The position numbers were made by a program, and so were the translations under genes. The notes below the pieces were generated by a model that did not search any database, had not been told where the DNA came from, and saw nothing but the letters and a program-made list of their open reading frames with translations. From positions 1,038,001-1,102,000 of the forward strand of contig NZ_CP139304.1 in assembly GCF_034092415.1 (NCBI RefSeq): 64,000 nt of DNA, written 5' to 3'. Positions 8,864 through 17,597 of the stretch are shown here, one piece after another. Every line of letters starts with the position of its first letter. The stretch's first letter is position 1. This DNA comes from Prochlorococcus sp. MIT 1341 (lineage in GTDB: Bacteria > Cyanobacteriota > Cyanobacteriia > PCC-6307 > Cyanobiaceae).

Positions 8864-10960
8864 CTAACCTGACGAAGATAATGATTTCTCGACCACTTCA
8901 ATACTCTTTGGGAGAGAACGTTTTAATTGAGGCAAGCGCCAAACGGCTCCACTAAGCACACTACTCAAATCAGCAATCCCAAAAAGCAATGGATTGGAAT
9001 GTATCTTTTGAGCTTCATTTGCTATTGCTTTGGCTTTCCATGGGTTCCAATTAGCAATGGTTACGACACATTGATAAATACTTGGCCAAGGATTTTCAGG
9101 ACTAATCTTCTCTAAAACAGCGAAGTGCTTTGCTGCCTGCCCAGGACGATTAGCTAAAACTGACAATAGAGCAAGTGACCAGTGTGCATCAGCATCTAAT
9201 GCATTCACAGCCAATTTTCGAACAGCAATTTCTCGAACCCTATCCTGATAAAGAAAATGTCCATCAAGCATATGATGAACAGCTACCGCACTAAAAACAG
9301 GTTCAAGTCCTTTAAGTCCTTGGCTTAAGCCAATTGCCAATGAAGGAAATGTTGACGCGAAGGTAGGAAAAGATGGTGCTTCAGGACTTCTACGCCAAAG
9401 GGAATAACTATCCCCATTGCCGCGAGGGAAGGAACGAACCATAACAAATACATCGCTTGCTCGCACTGCACGATCTAGTAATAACGCGGAGTCACGTACT
9501 GATCCCTGATCGCCCTCAGCAAGAACCAACCACTGTGCATATTTTAAAACAAGATCTATATCGTCTTTACTACTTCCGAGTTGGCGTCCAACTAAATTTC
9601 CACCTGTTCTCCGTCCAAAGTAACTCACATTGTGTTGATTTAAATCAGGGGTACTTGGAACAACAATTAAAGTAGTTGGCGGTAAGTTTGGATTGGCTCC
9701 CCCTGCCGCAATGACGATTTCTTCAAGAGGTCCCTCATGTCTCTGAGAAAGACGACTTTTCTGAGAGAGCCATGAAGCTGGTAAAACAGCGAAGACACTT
9801 GCAAACAGTAGGTAAGAGAAAGAACCTTTAAAAAAAATAGGCCAACGAGACCTTAACCATATGTTCCATTGCATCCAACCTCTTGCTAACAAAAGAACTA
9901 ATAGTGGCAATAAGGGAGCTATATACCTATCACCTTTATTTGGACTAATACTTGTCAAAAGCCAACCCCCTACCAATGTACAAATCAACCAACGCCATTC
10001 ATAAGAATCATCAGCAAATAGTTTGTCTGGCAATAAATCCCTACAACTCTTTTGCCGCCTTAAAATCAAAAGTACCAGGCCACTGACTCCAACAAGAAGT
10101 ACAGCAGATCCTAATTGTCCAGGCAAAATCCGAGGGTACCAAATCCAATTTTCCAAAGTCCACAACATTGGATCCCCTTCTCGGGCTGCAGATTCAATTA
10201 CCGCACGATTTGTCCCACCCAAAGTTGTAATCCAATTGTGATGCAACCATGGAAGTACTCCTATCACAACGACTAGAACACCAGAAAAGAGTTGATATCG
10301 ATATGTTTTACTTCGGGTAAAGATATTCCAACTGGCATAAAAAAACATTGGTATGAGAAGCAATAAGGCACTCTGTTTAATCATCACGGCAGACAGGCAT
10401 AACAAAGCAGCAGTGAATACCTGAGACCATTTTTCACCAGTTTTAGGATGCCACCAACTTCCCAAACTAGAGATGGCAAGAGTCATAACAGCTGTCAAAG
10501 GCATTTCAAGTAGATAATCCAAACGAAGCTGCAATAAAGCAGGTGTAATAGCTACAAAAACTACAGACAATAAAGCCACAATCTGACCACTTAATCTCAA
10601 TCCCCACAAAGCCACCCCAAACAAAAGCATTCCGTGCCAGAGACTCAAACTCCACGCTGCTTGAGAGGGCGAATCTCCAGCGAGTGCAATAACGGTTCCA
10701 TTAACAAGAGAAGCCAGTGGTGGAATTTTTGGAGAAAGATCCAACAAAGCCGCCACTCCCTTCCATTGACCTCCTGGTAACAAACCTAAAGCGCGACCAT
10801 GGTCTAAAGCACTATTTAAATAATCAGCCTGATCCCAAGAGGGAAGACCTGCGTAATGACTCCACCAAACCCGATCAACAATTGTCGACAGCACCCATAT
10901 GGATGTTACAAAAACCCAAAATCGAAAATTACTGTTCACAAATTTTTCAGGCGGCGACAC
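8864..10960 (-). CDS. GT-C membrane glycosyltransferase (PMT/ArnT type) with TPR-like tail
   Basis: Protein of 698 residues with an N-terminal transmembrane helix, then the acidic luminal-loop motif D43-x-x-D46 (WDQADY) typical of dolichyl/undecaprenyl-phosphate-sugar glycosyltransferases. At least nine further hydrophobic helices run to about residue 390. A soluble part follows. Residues about 590-690 look TPR-like (DADAHWSLALLSVLANRPGQAAKHFAVL in parts). Acceptor and sugar are unknown. The start is uncertain: GTG at 10960 overlaps the J-domain gene by 25 bases, and GTG at 10939 would give a classic 4-base GTGA overlap. It is the last gene of the cysK unit. Confidence 0.82.
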   Translation of the reverse strand: MSPPEKFVNSNFRFWVFVTSIWVLSTIVDRVWWSHYAGLPSWDQADYLNSALDHGRALGLLPGGQWKGVAALLDLSPKIPPLASLVNGTVIALAGDSPSQAAWSLSLWHGMLLFGVALWGLRLSGQIVALLSVVFVAITPALLQLRLDYLLEMPLTAVMTLAISSLGSWWHPKTGEKWSQVFTAALLCLSAVMIKQSALLLLIPMFFYASWNIFTRSKTYRYQLFSGVLVVVIGVLPWLHHNWITTLGGTNRAVIESAAREGDPMLWTLENWIWYPRILPGQLGSAVLLVGVSGLVLLILRRQKSCRDLLPDKLFADDSYEWRWLICTLVGGWLLTSISPNKGDRYIAPLLPLLVLLLARGWMQWNIWLRSRWPIFFKGSFSYLLFASVFAVLPASWLSQKSRLSQRHEGPLEEIVIAAGGANPNLPPTTLIVVPSTPDLNQHNVSYFGRRTGGNLVGRQLGSSKDDIDLVLKYAQWLVLAEGDQGSVRDSALLLDRAVRASDVFVMVRSFPRGNGDSYSLWRRSPEAPSFPTFASTFPSLAIGLSQGLKGLEPVFSAVAVHHMLDGHFLYQDRVREIAVRKLAVNALDADAHWSLALLSVLANRPGQAAKHFAVLEKISPENPWPSIYQCVVTIANWNPWKAKAIANEAQKIHSNPLLFGIADLSSVLSGAVWRLPQLKRSLPKSIEVVEKSLSSSG

Positions 10961-11649
10961 TCTCCTTTGAGATAGCTACGTCGCTTCTTCGCTTCACTAA
11001 GCATTTCTCTACCATCATGAAGGTAGCCATCAACATAACCCATTGTGTAGCGTTCCAATTCGGACAAGCCATCTTCAACTTGTGCAAGACATTGGTAGAG
11101 ACTCAAGCCAAATTCCTTCAAATAAGAAGGAACAGGTTTTGACCTATAAATAGTATTTACCTTCTCAATCCTATGACGACTCTTTGCTAAAAATCCAACA
11201 AAAGAATCCATTAATGAGTCGTCATAAGGATCCGCAGAAAGGGCACGAAGCTCACGGGGGAGAGGGTTGATAATCAGACCTAAAAGACGGTCAACAGGTG
11301 TATAGATATCTTTCAACCAATCCTCAACAGCACCTTTAAGCTCAACTGTATTCTCTTTTACTTCTTTAGCAGCGGTACTCGCTCGAGCATTGCGTGCACT
11401 CCGTTGATGAAGTGATTCAGCATTGTGATGCTTCCTATCAAAAACTCGTCGATTTTCTGCATCACCAATGATTTCCCAGGCTGCATTTAATTGCAAGATC
11501 TTTTGAACATCACCACCTGCATCAGGGTGGTATTTTTTCGCTAAATCTCGATATGCTGCTTTTAATTCAACTGTAGATGCAACAGGACTAACTCCAAGAA
11601 TCTCATATGGGTCTTGGTCAGGTACCAAGTCAGGCTTGATCTGGCTCAT
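10936..11649 (-). CDS. DnaJ-like J-domain protein
   Basis: The J-domain occupies residues 13-76 (YEILGVSP...[15 protein letters not shown]), with the Hsp70-stimulating HPD at 41-43. There is no Gly/Phe region, zinc-finger or canonical C-terminal substrate domain, so this is a type III J-protein. The remaining 160 residues are helical and unassigned. The start ATG overlaps the cysK stop (ATGA, 11646-11649) and its end overlaps the glycosyltransferase, so the three genes form one translationally coupled set. The DnaK partner is not in the window. Confidence 0.88.
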   Translation of the reverse strand: MSQIKPDLVPDQDPYEILGVSPVASTVELKAAYRDLAKKYHPDAGGDVQKILQLNAAWEIIGDAENRRVFDRKHHNAESLHQRSARNARASTAAKEVKENTVELKGAVEDWLKDIYTPVDRLLGLIINPLPRELRALSADPYDDSLMDSFVGFLAKSRHRIEKVNTIYRSKPVPSYLKEFGLSLYQCLAQVEDGLSELERYTMGYVDGYLHDGREMLSEAKKRRSYLKGECRRLKNL

Positions 11650-12614
11650 AAGTTTCCCTCTCCTAAAGCAGAAGTTGGCAAGGCACCACTAAACATTGGC
11701 GTAGAAAGATATCTCTCACCAAAACTCGGTAAAACCACAACAAGTCGCTTGTTAGACATCTCAGGTCGACCTCCAATCTCAATTGCTGCGGCAACAGCTG
11801 CTCCACTACTTACGCCACACAACAATCCCTCCTCACGAGCAAGTCGCCTACCAATATCAATAGCTTTTTGATCAGTAATCTGGATAACTTCATCGATCAG
11901 AGATATGTCTAGAACTGTGGGTATAAATCCAGCTCCTATACCTTGAATCAAATGAGAGCCAGGCTTACCACCTGACAACACAGCACTTGATTCTGGTTCA
12001 ACCGCAATCACACAAAGATTGGGATTACGATTTTTAAGGACTCGGGCACAACCTGTCAATGTTCCACCCGTACCAACTCCACATATAAGACAATCTAAAC
12101 GTCCATCACAATCATTCCATATCTCCTCTGCAGTAGTTAATTCATGAACTTTTGGATTAGAAGGGTTGTCAAACTGCTGCAACAAATATGAATCTGGCAA
12201 AGTCGAGACCAATTCATTTGCTAAATCAATTGCACCTGATATTCCCTCATCCCCAGAAGTCAGCTGTAATTCAGCCCCATAAGCCCTCAGCATTGAACGC
12301 CGTTCAATGCTCATTGTGTCAGGCATCGTGAGAATTAACCTATAACCTCTAGCCGCCGCAACCATTGCTAAAGCAATACCTGTATTGCCACTAGTAGGTT
12401 CAACTAAAATGGTTTTACCTGGAACAATAATTCCTGATTCCTCAGCTGCCATAACCATTGCACCAGCAATGCGATCCTTAACTGAAGCCGTTGGATTGAA
12501 ACTCTCTAGCTTCGCCAACACCTCAGCAGAGCAATCAAAGCTTTGGGGGAGACGATTAAGGCGAACTAGAGGTGTTCCACCAACTAATGCTGTGATATCT
12601 GGTGCTATAGACAT
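11646..12614 (-). CDS. cysK: Cysteine synthase (O-acetylserine sulfhydrylase)
   Basis: PLP-dependent fold-type II enzyme making cysteine from O-acetylserine and sulfide. The PLP lysine is K46 in PTASVKDRI, the substrate loop TSGNTG is at 74-79, and the phosphate-binding [10 protein letters not shown] is near residue 176. The 322-residue length is normal for CysK/CysM. It is first in the three-gene minus-strand unit with the J-domain protein and glycosyltransferase. CysK and CysM cannot be separated with certainty by eye. Confidence 0.93.
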   Translation of the reverse strand: MSIAPDITALVGGTPLVRLNRLPQSFDCSAEVLAKLESFNPTASVKDRIAGAMVMAAEESGIIVPGKTILVEPTSGNTGIALAMVAAARGYRLILTMPDTMSIERRSMLRAYGAELQLTSGDEGISGAIDLANELVSTLPDSYLLQQFDNPSNPKVHELTTAEEIWNDCDGRLDCLICGVGTGGTLTGCARVLKNRNPNLCVIAVEPESSAVLSGGKPGSHLIQGIGAGFIPTVLDISLIDEVIQITDQKAIDIGRRLAREEGLLCGVSSGAAVAAAIEIGGRPEMSNKRLVVVLPSFGERYLSTPMFSGALPTSALGEGNL

Positions 12615-12842
12615 TAGTGATCACTGAATAGTCATCCCACTCCCCAAAGAACTTACTTTTAGATGCAAAAAAAGCAAGTTCCATAAAAACTAAATTGGGA
12701 AATTTTGGGTAAGAGATAAATGAACTTTCTTGGATACTAATTCAGTGCAAAGAAAGAAAATTTAAATCTCACAAAAAAAACCCCCAGCGAAATATTCGCT
12801 GGGGGTTGAAGACTCAACTTGGAAATAAAGCAGAGTCGCTTA
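12615..12842. other. Intergenic region between porin and cysK
   Basis: This 228-base stretch holds the porin terminator (12772-12805) and the upstream region of cysK. AT-rich sequence at 12660-12735 should contain the cysK promoter, but no clear -10/-35 pair stands out by eye. No coding potential was seen. Confidence 0.5.
12772..12805 (-). terminator. Rho-independent terminator of the porin gene
   Basis: Read on the minus strand, a GC-rich perfect hairpin is followed by a run of eight T. The arms are CCCCCAGCGAA (12781-12791) and TTCGCTGGGGG (12795-12805), and the A-run on the plus strand is 12773-12780. It starts about 37 bases after the porin stop codon. This is one of the two strongest terminators in the window, fitting a highly expressed monocistronic porin. 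Confidence 0.93.
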
Positions 12843-14507
12843 TCAGAACTTGAAGGTTGTCTTAACAAGTGCACCTAGGTTCCTAAAGGTGGAATCCTTA
12901 GAACCAGCATCTCCACCATGGGTGTCTTGTCTGCCATCAGTCCAGTCACCGTATGGGCGAGTCAGGTAGAACATCGCAGGGGTAACTGTGATGTTGTCTG
13001 AAACCTGAATCTTGTACCACCATTCCAGTGCATAGTTGCCATCCTCGGCATCATCATCACGAGTTGTTGTGTCGTAATCGATGTCCGTTACGAAAGTAGG
13101 CTGACCAAAGGCAAAGCCAAGATCATTACCATCAACGAATGCGTCGGCCCACTCAAGACCTATGTACCATGACTGTGATGTTGCACTGTCATAAGTGGCA
13201 TGATTACCGCCACCTCTAGCGTCATCATTATCGTCGGTGGTATTCATACCCCAACCAGCGCTAACGCTAGGGATAAGGCCGGACTCAGAAGGAAGCCACC
13301 AACCGCTAAGAGCGTAAGAATTGGTTTCTCCAATGTTGTCAACAGTTGCTGCAAGAGGAGTTCCCTTACCACCTGAAATGGCAGCATTCCAGTTGTCGCT
13401 AGCTGTATTTGCATAAGCAGCGGCTAAACCCCAGCTATCTTGGGTGTAAGCAATTTGGAGAGAGGATGCATTACCACCACCCTCAGTCATAACACCACCA
13501 GTGTGGGGGTTAGAACTCTCAGCATTAGTTGAGATGTAAGTTGCAGTTACATCAAAGTTGCCAGAATTCCAAGAAATACCAGCACCACCGCCATTCGCCA
13601 AGTTATAGGCTCCTGGAGCACCTGCATAAGTGAAGAAGTCAAGAACGCTGTCAGATGGGTAAGCACTTGGCCAAACGGCAAGCATGTCATCTTGACGAAC
13701 CTCAGGACCAACGGTCACTGTGAAGTCATCGCCCCAAGGGAACGAATAATAGAGGCGATCAACTTTGATGGCATCGGCGTTGCTGTTAGCAACTTCCAAA
13801 GCGGCCATTTGAACATAGCCACTACCACTGAACGCATTGCTGCCAAAATTGCCGGTACGAAGCCTTGTTTTTAGAAGGTCCTCACCAGTGAAACTTGTGT
13901 CAAGGCTCAACTTATAGTCATAGTTGAAGCTCACTGCACCATCAGACTCACCAGCCTTGGCATGACGAGGATCGCTGTCATCCATGTTGGAATCGTTCCA
14001 ATCCTTACCGTAAGCATCATCACCACTAAAGGCATTGCCGCCAACAACAAAGGTTGCTACGCCGCTTAGCTTGGTAGTGGTTGAAAACTGACCTGCAGCC
14101 ATGTCGCCAACGCGAGCTTCGATGCCATCAACTCTGCCCTTAAGAACAGCAAGCTCAGGACCGAATTCTGAAAGAAGACGCTTGACGTCATCACTAACTT
14201 CAGTGACGCGATCAAGACATGCATTCAATAATGCAGCTGCCTCGTAACGAGTGATTGAACGGTTACCACCGAAAGTTCCACCGGGGTATCCGGCTACACA
14301 GCCGTAACGCTCGGTCAAACTTGAAAGAGCTTGGTATGCCCAATCGGTTGGATAAACGTCAGAAAATTGAGAGACGCTGGTGACCTGCTCGCCGGCTGCT
14401 GAATAATCAGACACACCGTCAATGTTGAGGTCTGCGGCTTGTGCAGCCATTGGTGCCATAAGGCCCAATGCAGCAGGAGCCACCAGCAATTGCTGGAAGA
14501 GTTTCAT
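12843..14507 (-). CDS. som: Outer-membrane porin (Som/SLH-OprB type)
   Basis: Major cyanobacterial outer-membrane porin of 554 residues. A signal peptide (residues 1-24, ending MAAQA) is followed by an S-layer homology domain at about 50-95 (YPTDWAYQALSSL...CVAGYPGG...SITRYEAAALL), which anchors to peptidoglycan-linked polymer. A short coiled coil (about 98-132) follows, then a beta-barrel rich in Gly, Asp and Asn ending in FKF, the usual C-terminal aromatic for barrel assembly. It likely passes small hydrophilic solutes and inorganic nutrients. It is monocistronic with its own terminator. The GTGTGAGGA before the start may be a Yfr1 sRNA target. Confidence 0.93.
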   Translation of the reverse strand: MKLFQQLLVAPAALGLMAPMAAQAADLNIDGVSDYSAAGEQVTSVSQFSDVYPTDWAYQALSSLTERYGCVAGYPGGTFGGNRSITRYEAAALLNACLDRVTEVSDDVKRLLSEFGPELAVLKGRVDGIEARVGDMAAGQFSTTTKLSGVATFVVGGNAFSGDDAYGKDWNDSNMDDSDPRHAKAGESDGAVSFNYDYKLSLDTSFTGEDLLKTRLRTGNFGSNAFSGSGYVQMAALEVANSNADAIKVDRLYYSFPWGDDFTVTVGPEVRQDDMLAVWPSAYPSDSVLDFFTYAGAPGAYNLANGGGAGISWNSGNFDVTATYISTNAESSNPHTGGVMTEGGGNASSLQIAYTQDSWGLAAAYANTASDNWNAAISGGKGTPLAATVDNIGETNSYALSGWWLPSESGLIPSVSAGWGMNTTDDNDDARGGGNHATYDSATSQSWYIGLEWADAFVDGNDLGFAFGQPTFVTDIDYDTTTRDDDAEDGNYALEWWYKIQVSDNITVTPAMFYLTRPYGDWTDGRQDTHGGDAGSKDSTFRNLGALVKTTFKF

Positions 14508-14809
14508 TTAGTTCCTCACACGGAAATAGGCGCAATACGCCTGAATATATTTTCGCGGTTAATGCTGCTTTAATCACTCCCTAATGTGACACATTTTACA
14601 ACGGCAATTGGCCAAGAAAAGACACTGGTTATTGCGACAGGGATTAGCAAAAGCTAATTATTGGATTTATAACTGACAATCCTTAAATTCCAATAGCAAC
14701 ATTCATGTAGACCGACAGACTCAAAAAATTTAATTAACCACCCAGATTTCAATAAAATAATGTCAAGAAACTAAAGCTCCTTTATATTCCCACTTGAAAA
14801 GGTATCCCA
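14508..14809. other. Divergent intergenic region, porin / ArnT-like gene
   Basis: The 302-base AT-rich stretch holds the porin 5' UTR and divergent promoters. A short inverted repeat ATTAGC-4 nt-GCTAAT lies at 14643-14658. No ORF worth calling was seen. Next to the porin start is the putative Yfr1-pairing site (14513-14521). Promoter boxes could not be fixed by eye. Confidence 0.5.
14513..14521 (-). promoter_or_regulatory. Putative Yfr1 sRNA pairing site over the porin Shine-Dalgarno
   Basis: On the minus strand GTGTGAGGA ends 5 bases before the porin ATG and contains the Shine-Dalgarno GAGGA. It is the exact complement of TCCTCACAC, the unpaired core of the cyanobacterial sRNA Yfr1, which is reported to pair with Som porin mRNAs near the start codon in Prochlorococcus MED4. 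The complementarity is seen; the regulation here is inferred. Yfr1 itself is not in the window. Confidence 0.6.
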
Positions 14810-16435
14810 ATGCGAAGGGCACCCAATACTGATCTAGCAATAAATGCCATCCCCATTAGAGGCTTGATTGGGTTATGGATCATTGGCTTATTAGTTGGCC
14901 TAATAGGCCTTGGAGCGGTTCCCCTTAGAGACTTTGATGAAGCGATAGTAGCCAGAGTAGCCCTTGAACTTAGTCATCACAAAGGAACTGGGGCATTGCT
15001 TCCAACCCTTTGGAATGAACCGTATATAAACAAGCCCCCAGGTTTACATTGGTTAATTGCAATTCTTATAAATCTAAATAGTGTTTTAAACCCTCACGGA
15101 TCGCAACCACCACCAGAGATAGTAATACGTCTTTTCCCTGCAATAATTTCGTCACTAATAATTCCAATCTGTGGATTAATTCAATGGCAATTAAAACCCG
15201 GTGAGCAATTTCCTAGTCTGGCTACATCAGCAATCTTTCTGACACTGCTACCTATCGCACGACATGGTCGGCTAGCCATGCTTGATGGGCCATGCATTAC
15301 TGCAATGGCATTGATTTGGCTACTTCTTTTATCAAACAACCGTACTATAATTGATTATCTACGAATGCTTGCTATTGGAATAACAAGTAGTTTTATTTTA
15401 ATGTTAAAAGCACCTCTATTAGTTCCTACTATATGTGCAGCATTGATACCAATTTTTTGGGGAAGGGAATTGAAGAAGTGGTGGAGATGGCCACTTGCTA
15501 TTGTTCTATTAATAGGACTATTACCTGGCATAAGTTGGCATATTTGGCATGGAATTAGTAGAGGAGATGCTGCCTTATGGCTTTGGGGTGGAGACGGTGC
15601 TGTACGAGTTTTATTTGATCCAGGGGAAGGAAGTGATTTGGGTTGGAAGGTACCATTAATTGAAATTTTAGAAGGGGGTTGGCCTTGGCTTTTGCTCTGG
15701 CCAATTGCTATAGCTTGGGCCTGGAAATCAAAGTACACTCGCTGGGGAAAATGGACACTTGGCACTCAAATAACTTTAGCTTTAACCATCCTGCCCTTAA
15801 AAACTCAACTTCCCTGGTATAGCCACCCTCTTTGGATTCCTTTTGGCTTGCTCTGTGGCCCAATATTGTCCTGGCTAATCACAAGAGAAAATAAACATCC
15901 AATAGTTTGTAAAAAAGTCTTAGAGAAGATTCCATTGGCATGGATTTTACTCGGTTCAATTATTCTATTACTGGGCTTGATTGGTACTTTGGGGTTAGTA
16001 AAGGAACTAAAGCCTTACAGCACTCTTGCCTTAGCAGGAGGTTTAGGTTGGGCAACAGGAGGACTACTAATTTATAAGCGTTCAAAAACAAAACGTCGCT
16101 TTGGGTTCCTAGCACTCTTAGCAGGAAATATCACAGCTCTAGCATTACTAATGGGATCGTCATTGTGGCTATGGGAGCTAAATGAGAGTTGGGCAGTGCA
16201 ACCAGTTGCAAAACTAATAGAAAAAACCAAAGACCATACTGTTGTAATTGCTGGTAGCGAAGAACGACCTAGTCTAAATTGGTATGCAGGGAAACAAATC
16301 AAACGACTGCAAGATGATCCAAGTGCAAAATGGATCCTCACTAAGAATCCAAAGGAATTTAAAAAGTTAAATCCTGCTAGAGATTGCTCTAGTTACATTA
16401 GTAATGAAGAATGGACATTACTTTCTTGTAATTAA
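14810..16435 (+). CDS. ArnT/PMT-like membrane glycosyltransferase
   Basis: GT-C enzyme of 541 residues with about 11-12 membrane helices. The first periplasmic loop has the acidic motif D41-x-D43-E44 (RDFDEAIVARVA), and K75PPG follows (INKPPGLHW), the hallmark pair of ArnT-like transferases that use an undecaprenyl-phosphate sugar donor. The C-terminal soluble part is short. It opens the plus-strand cluster and is followed 50 bases later by a GT2-GtrA protein that could make the lipid-linked sugar. The acceptor (lipid A, glycan or protein) is unknown. Confidence 0.85.
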   Translation: MRRAPNTDLAINAIPIRGLIGLWIIGLLVGLIGLGAVPLRDFDEAIVARVALELSHHKGTGALLPTLWNEPYINKPPGLHWLIAILINLNSVLNPHGSQPPPEIVIRLFPAIISSLIIPICGLIQWQLKPGEQFPSLATSAIFLTLLPIARHGRLAMLDGPCITAMALIWLLLLSNNRTIIDYLRMLAIGITSSFILMLKAPLLVPTICAALIPIFWGRELKKWWRWPLAIVLLIGLLPGISWHIWHGISRGDAALWLWGGDGAVRVLFDPGEGSDLGWKVPLIEILEGGWPWLLLWPIAIAWAWKSKYTRWGKWTLGTQITLALTILPLKTQLPWYSHPLWIPFGLLCGPILSWLITRENKHPIVCKKVLEKIPLAWILLGSIILLLGLIGTLGLVKELKPYSTLALAGGLGWATGGLLIYKRSKTKRRFGFLALLAGNITALALLMGSSLWLWELNESWAVQPVAKLIEKTKDHTVVIAGSEERPSLNWYAGKQIKRLQDDPSAKWILTKNPKEFKKLNPARDCSSYISNEEWTLLSCN

Positions 16436-16484
16436 GAAGCATTAACTTAAATTCTTCAAGACTCAAAGAAGTAACATCGTAATC

Positions 16485-17597
16485 ATGCCAATGCCACCGA
16501 CAATAAAACGCCTTTCGGTGGTTCTGCCCACATATAACGAAAGAGAGAATATTAGCCCTCTAATAAATAAGCTTCTTCAACTTACACAAACTTCTGACGT
16601 GGAGATAATCGTTGTTGATGATGACTCGCAAGATGGTACGGCAGAGATCGTCAAAAAAATCTCACAGGAAAATTGCAGAATTCGTCTGATTCGAAGAGTT
16701 GGACGTTCCGGACTCGCTAGCGCAATCAAAGAAGGGTTGCTTGCAGCCACTGGAGATATTGCTGCTGTAATGGACAGTGATGGCCAGCATGAACCAATTG
16801 CATTAATAAATGCATTAGCTCTTCAACAAGAGGCAAACTTAGACCTAGTTGCTGGAAGTCGTTTCCTTGAAGGTGCAGAAATCCATGGACTTAGCAAAAG
16901 GAGAACAGGAGGATCAACATTAGCCAACAATTTTGCGCGTATGAGTCTCTCAAAAAACTACCGTCAGCTGACCGATTATATGAGCGGTTGCTTTGTGATA
17001 AAACTCAAATCTTGTCTCAATATTATATACAAAGTTGATGTAAATGGATTCAAATTTCTGTATGAGATCCTTTCTGTCAGTCGTGGAAAGCTAAAGGTTG
17101 GAGAAATACCATTATCTTTTCAACCTCGCTCGTATGGGAACTCAAAATTAGATTTAGCGATTCTCTGGGATTTCTTGATATCAGTTCTGCATACTCTAAC
17201 CTTAAGGCTATTACCAAGAAGGGCAATTAGTTTTGCATTAGTTGGCAGTGGCGGGGTATTGGTTCAACTTTTATCCACTGAAGTGCTTATGATAATTTTC
17301 CAACTAGCTTTTCAAAAAGCTCTACCAATTTCAGTAATTATTGCAGCTACCTCAAACTATCTAATAAATAATGCACTAACTTTTAGATCTCAAAGGCTAG
17401 TTGGCAAAAAGTTAGCAAAAGGACTTTTAAAATTTCTTCTCGTGGCTTCTTTACCTGTAATCGCAAATGTTGGTTTGGCAACAACTTTTTATAACTTAAT
17501 CTCACCGAATCCAGTAATTGCTCAACTAGCAGGAATAATTGTAGTGTTTGTATGGAACTATGCAGCTTCTTCAAGGTTTGTATGGAATACTCCCTAG
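16485..17597 (+). CDS. GT2 polyprenyl-phosphate glycosyltransferase fused to GtrA-like membrane domain
   Basis: Residues 6 to about 230 are a GT2 domain of the dolichyl-phosphate-mannose synthase type: SVVLPTYNERENI, then VVDDDSQDGTAEI, then VMDSDGQHEP, then the GSRFLEGAEI segment. Residues about 240-370 carry four hydrophobic helices of the GtrA type, thought to flip or scaffold lipid-linked sugars. The protein would charge undecaprenyl phosphate with a hexose at the inner face of the plasma membrane. Sugar identity is unknown. The next gene starts inside its last 16 bases, so it and the downstream PMT-like enzyme are coupled. Confidence 0.88.
   Translation: MPMPPTIKRLSVVLPTYNERENISPLINKLLQLTQTSDVEIIVVDDDSQDGTAEIVKKISQENCRIRLIRRVGRSGLASAIKEGLLAATGDIAAVMDSDGQHEPIALINALALQQEANLDLVAGSRFLEGAEIHGLSKRRTGGSTLANNFARMSLSKNYRQLTDYMSGCFVIKLKSCLNIIYKVDVNGFKFLYEILSVSRGKLKVGEIPLSFQPRSYGNSKLDLAILWDFLISVLHTLTLRLLPRRAISFALVGSGGVLVQLLSTEVLMIIFQLAFQKALPISVIIAATSNYLINNALTFRSQRLVGKKLAKGLLKFLLVASLPVIANVGLATTFYNLISPNPVIAQLAGIIVVFVWNYAASSRFVWNTP

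Noticed and set aside
14580-14610. Possible HLR1-like (RpaB) site GTGACAC/TTTACA upstream of the porin
   Set aside because: One mismatch and 9-base spacing instead of the 10 expected between half-sites. Not good enough to call.
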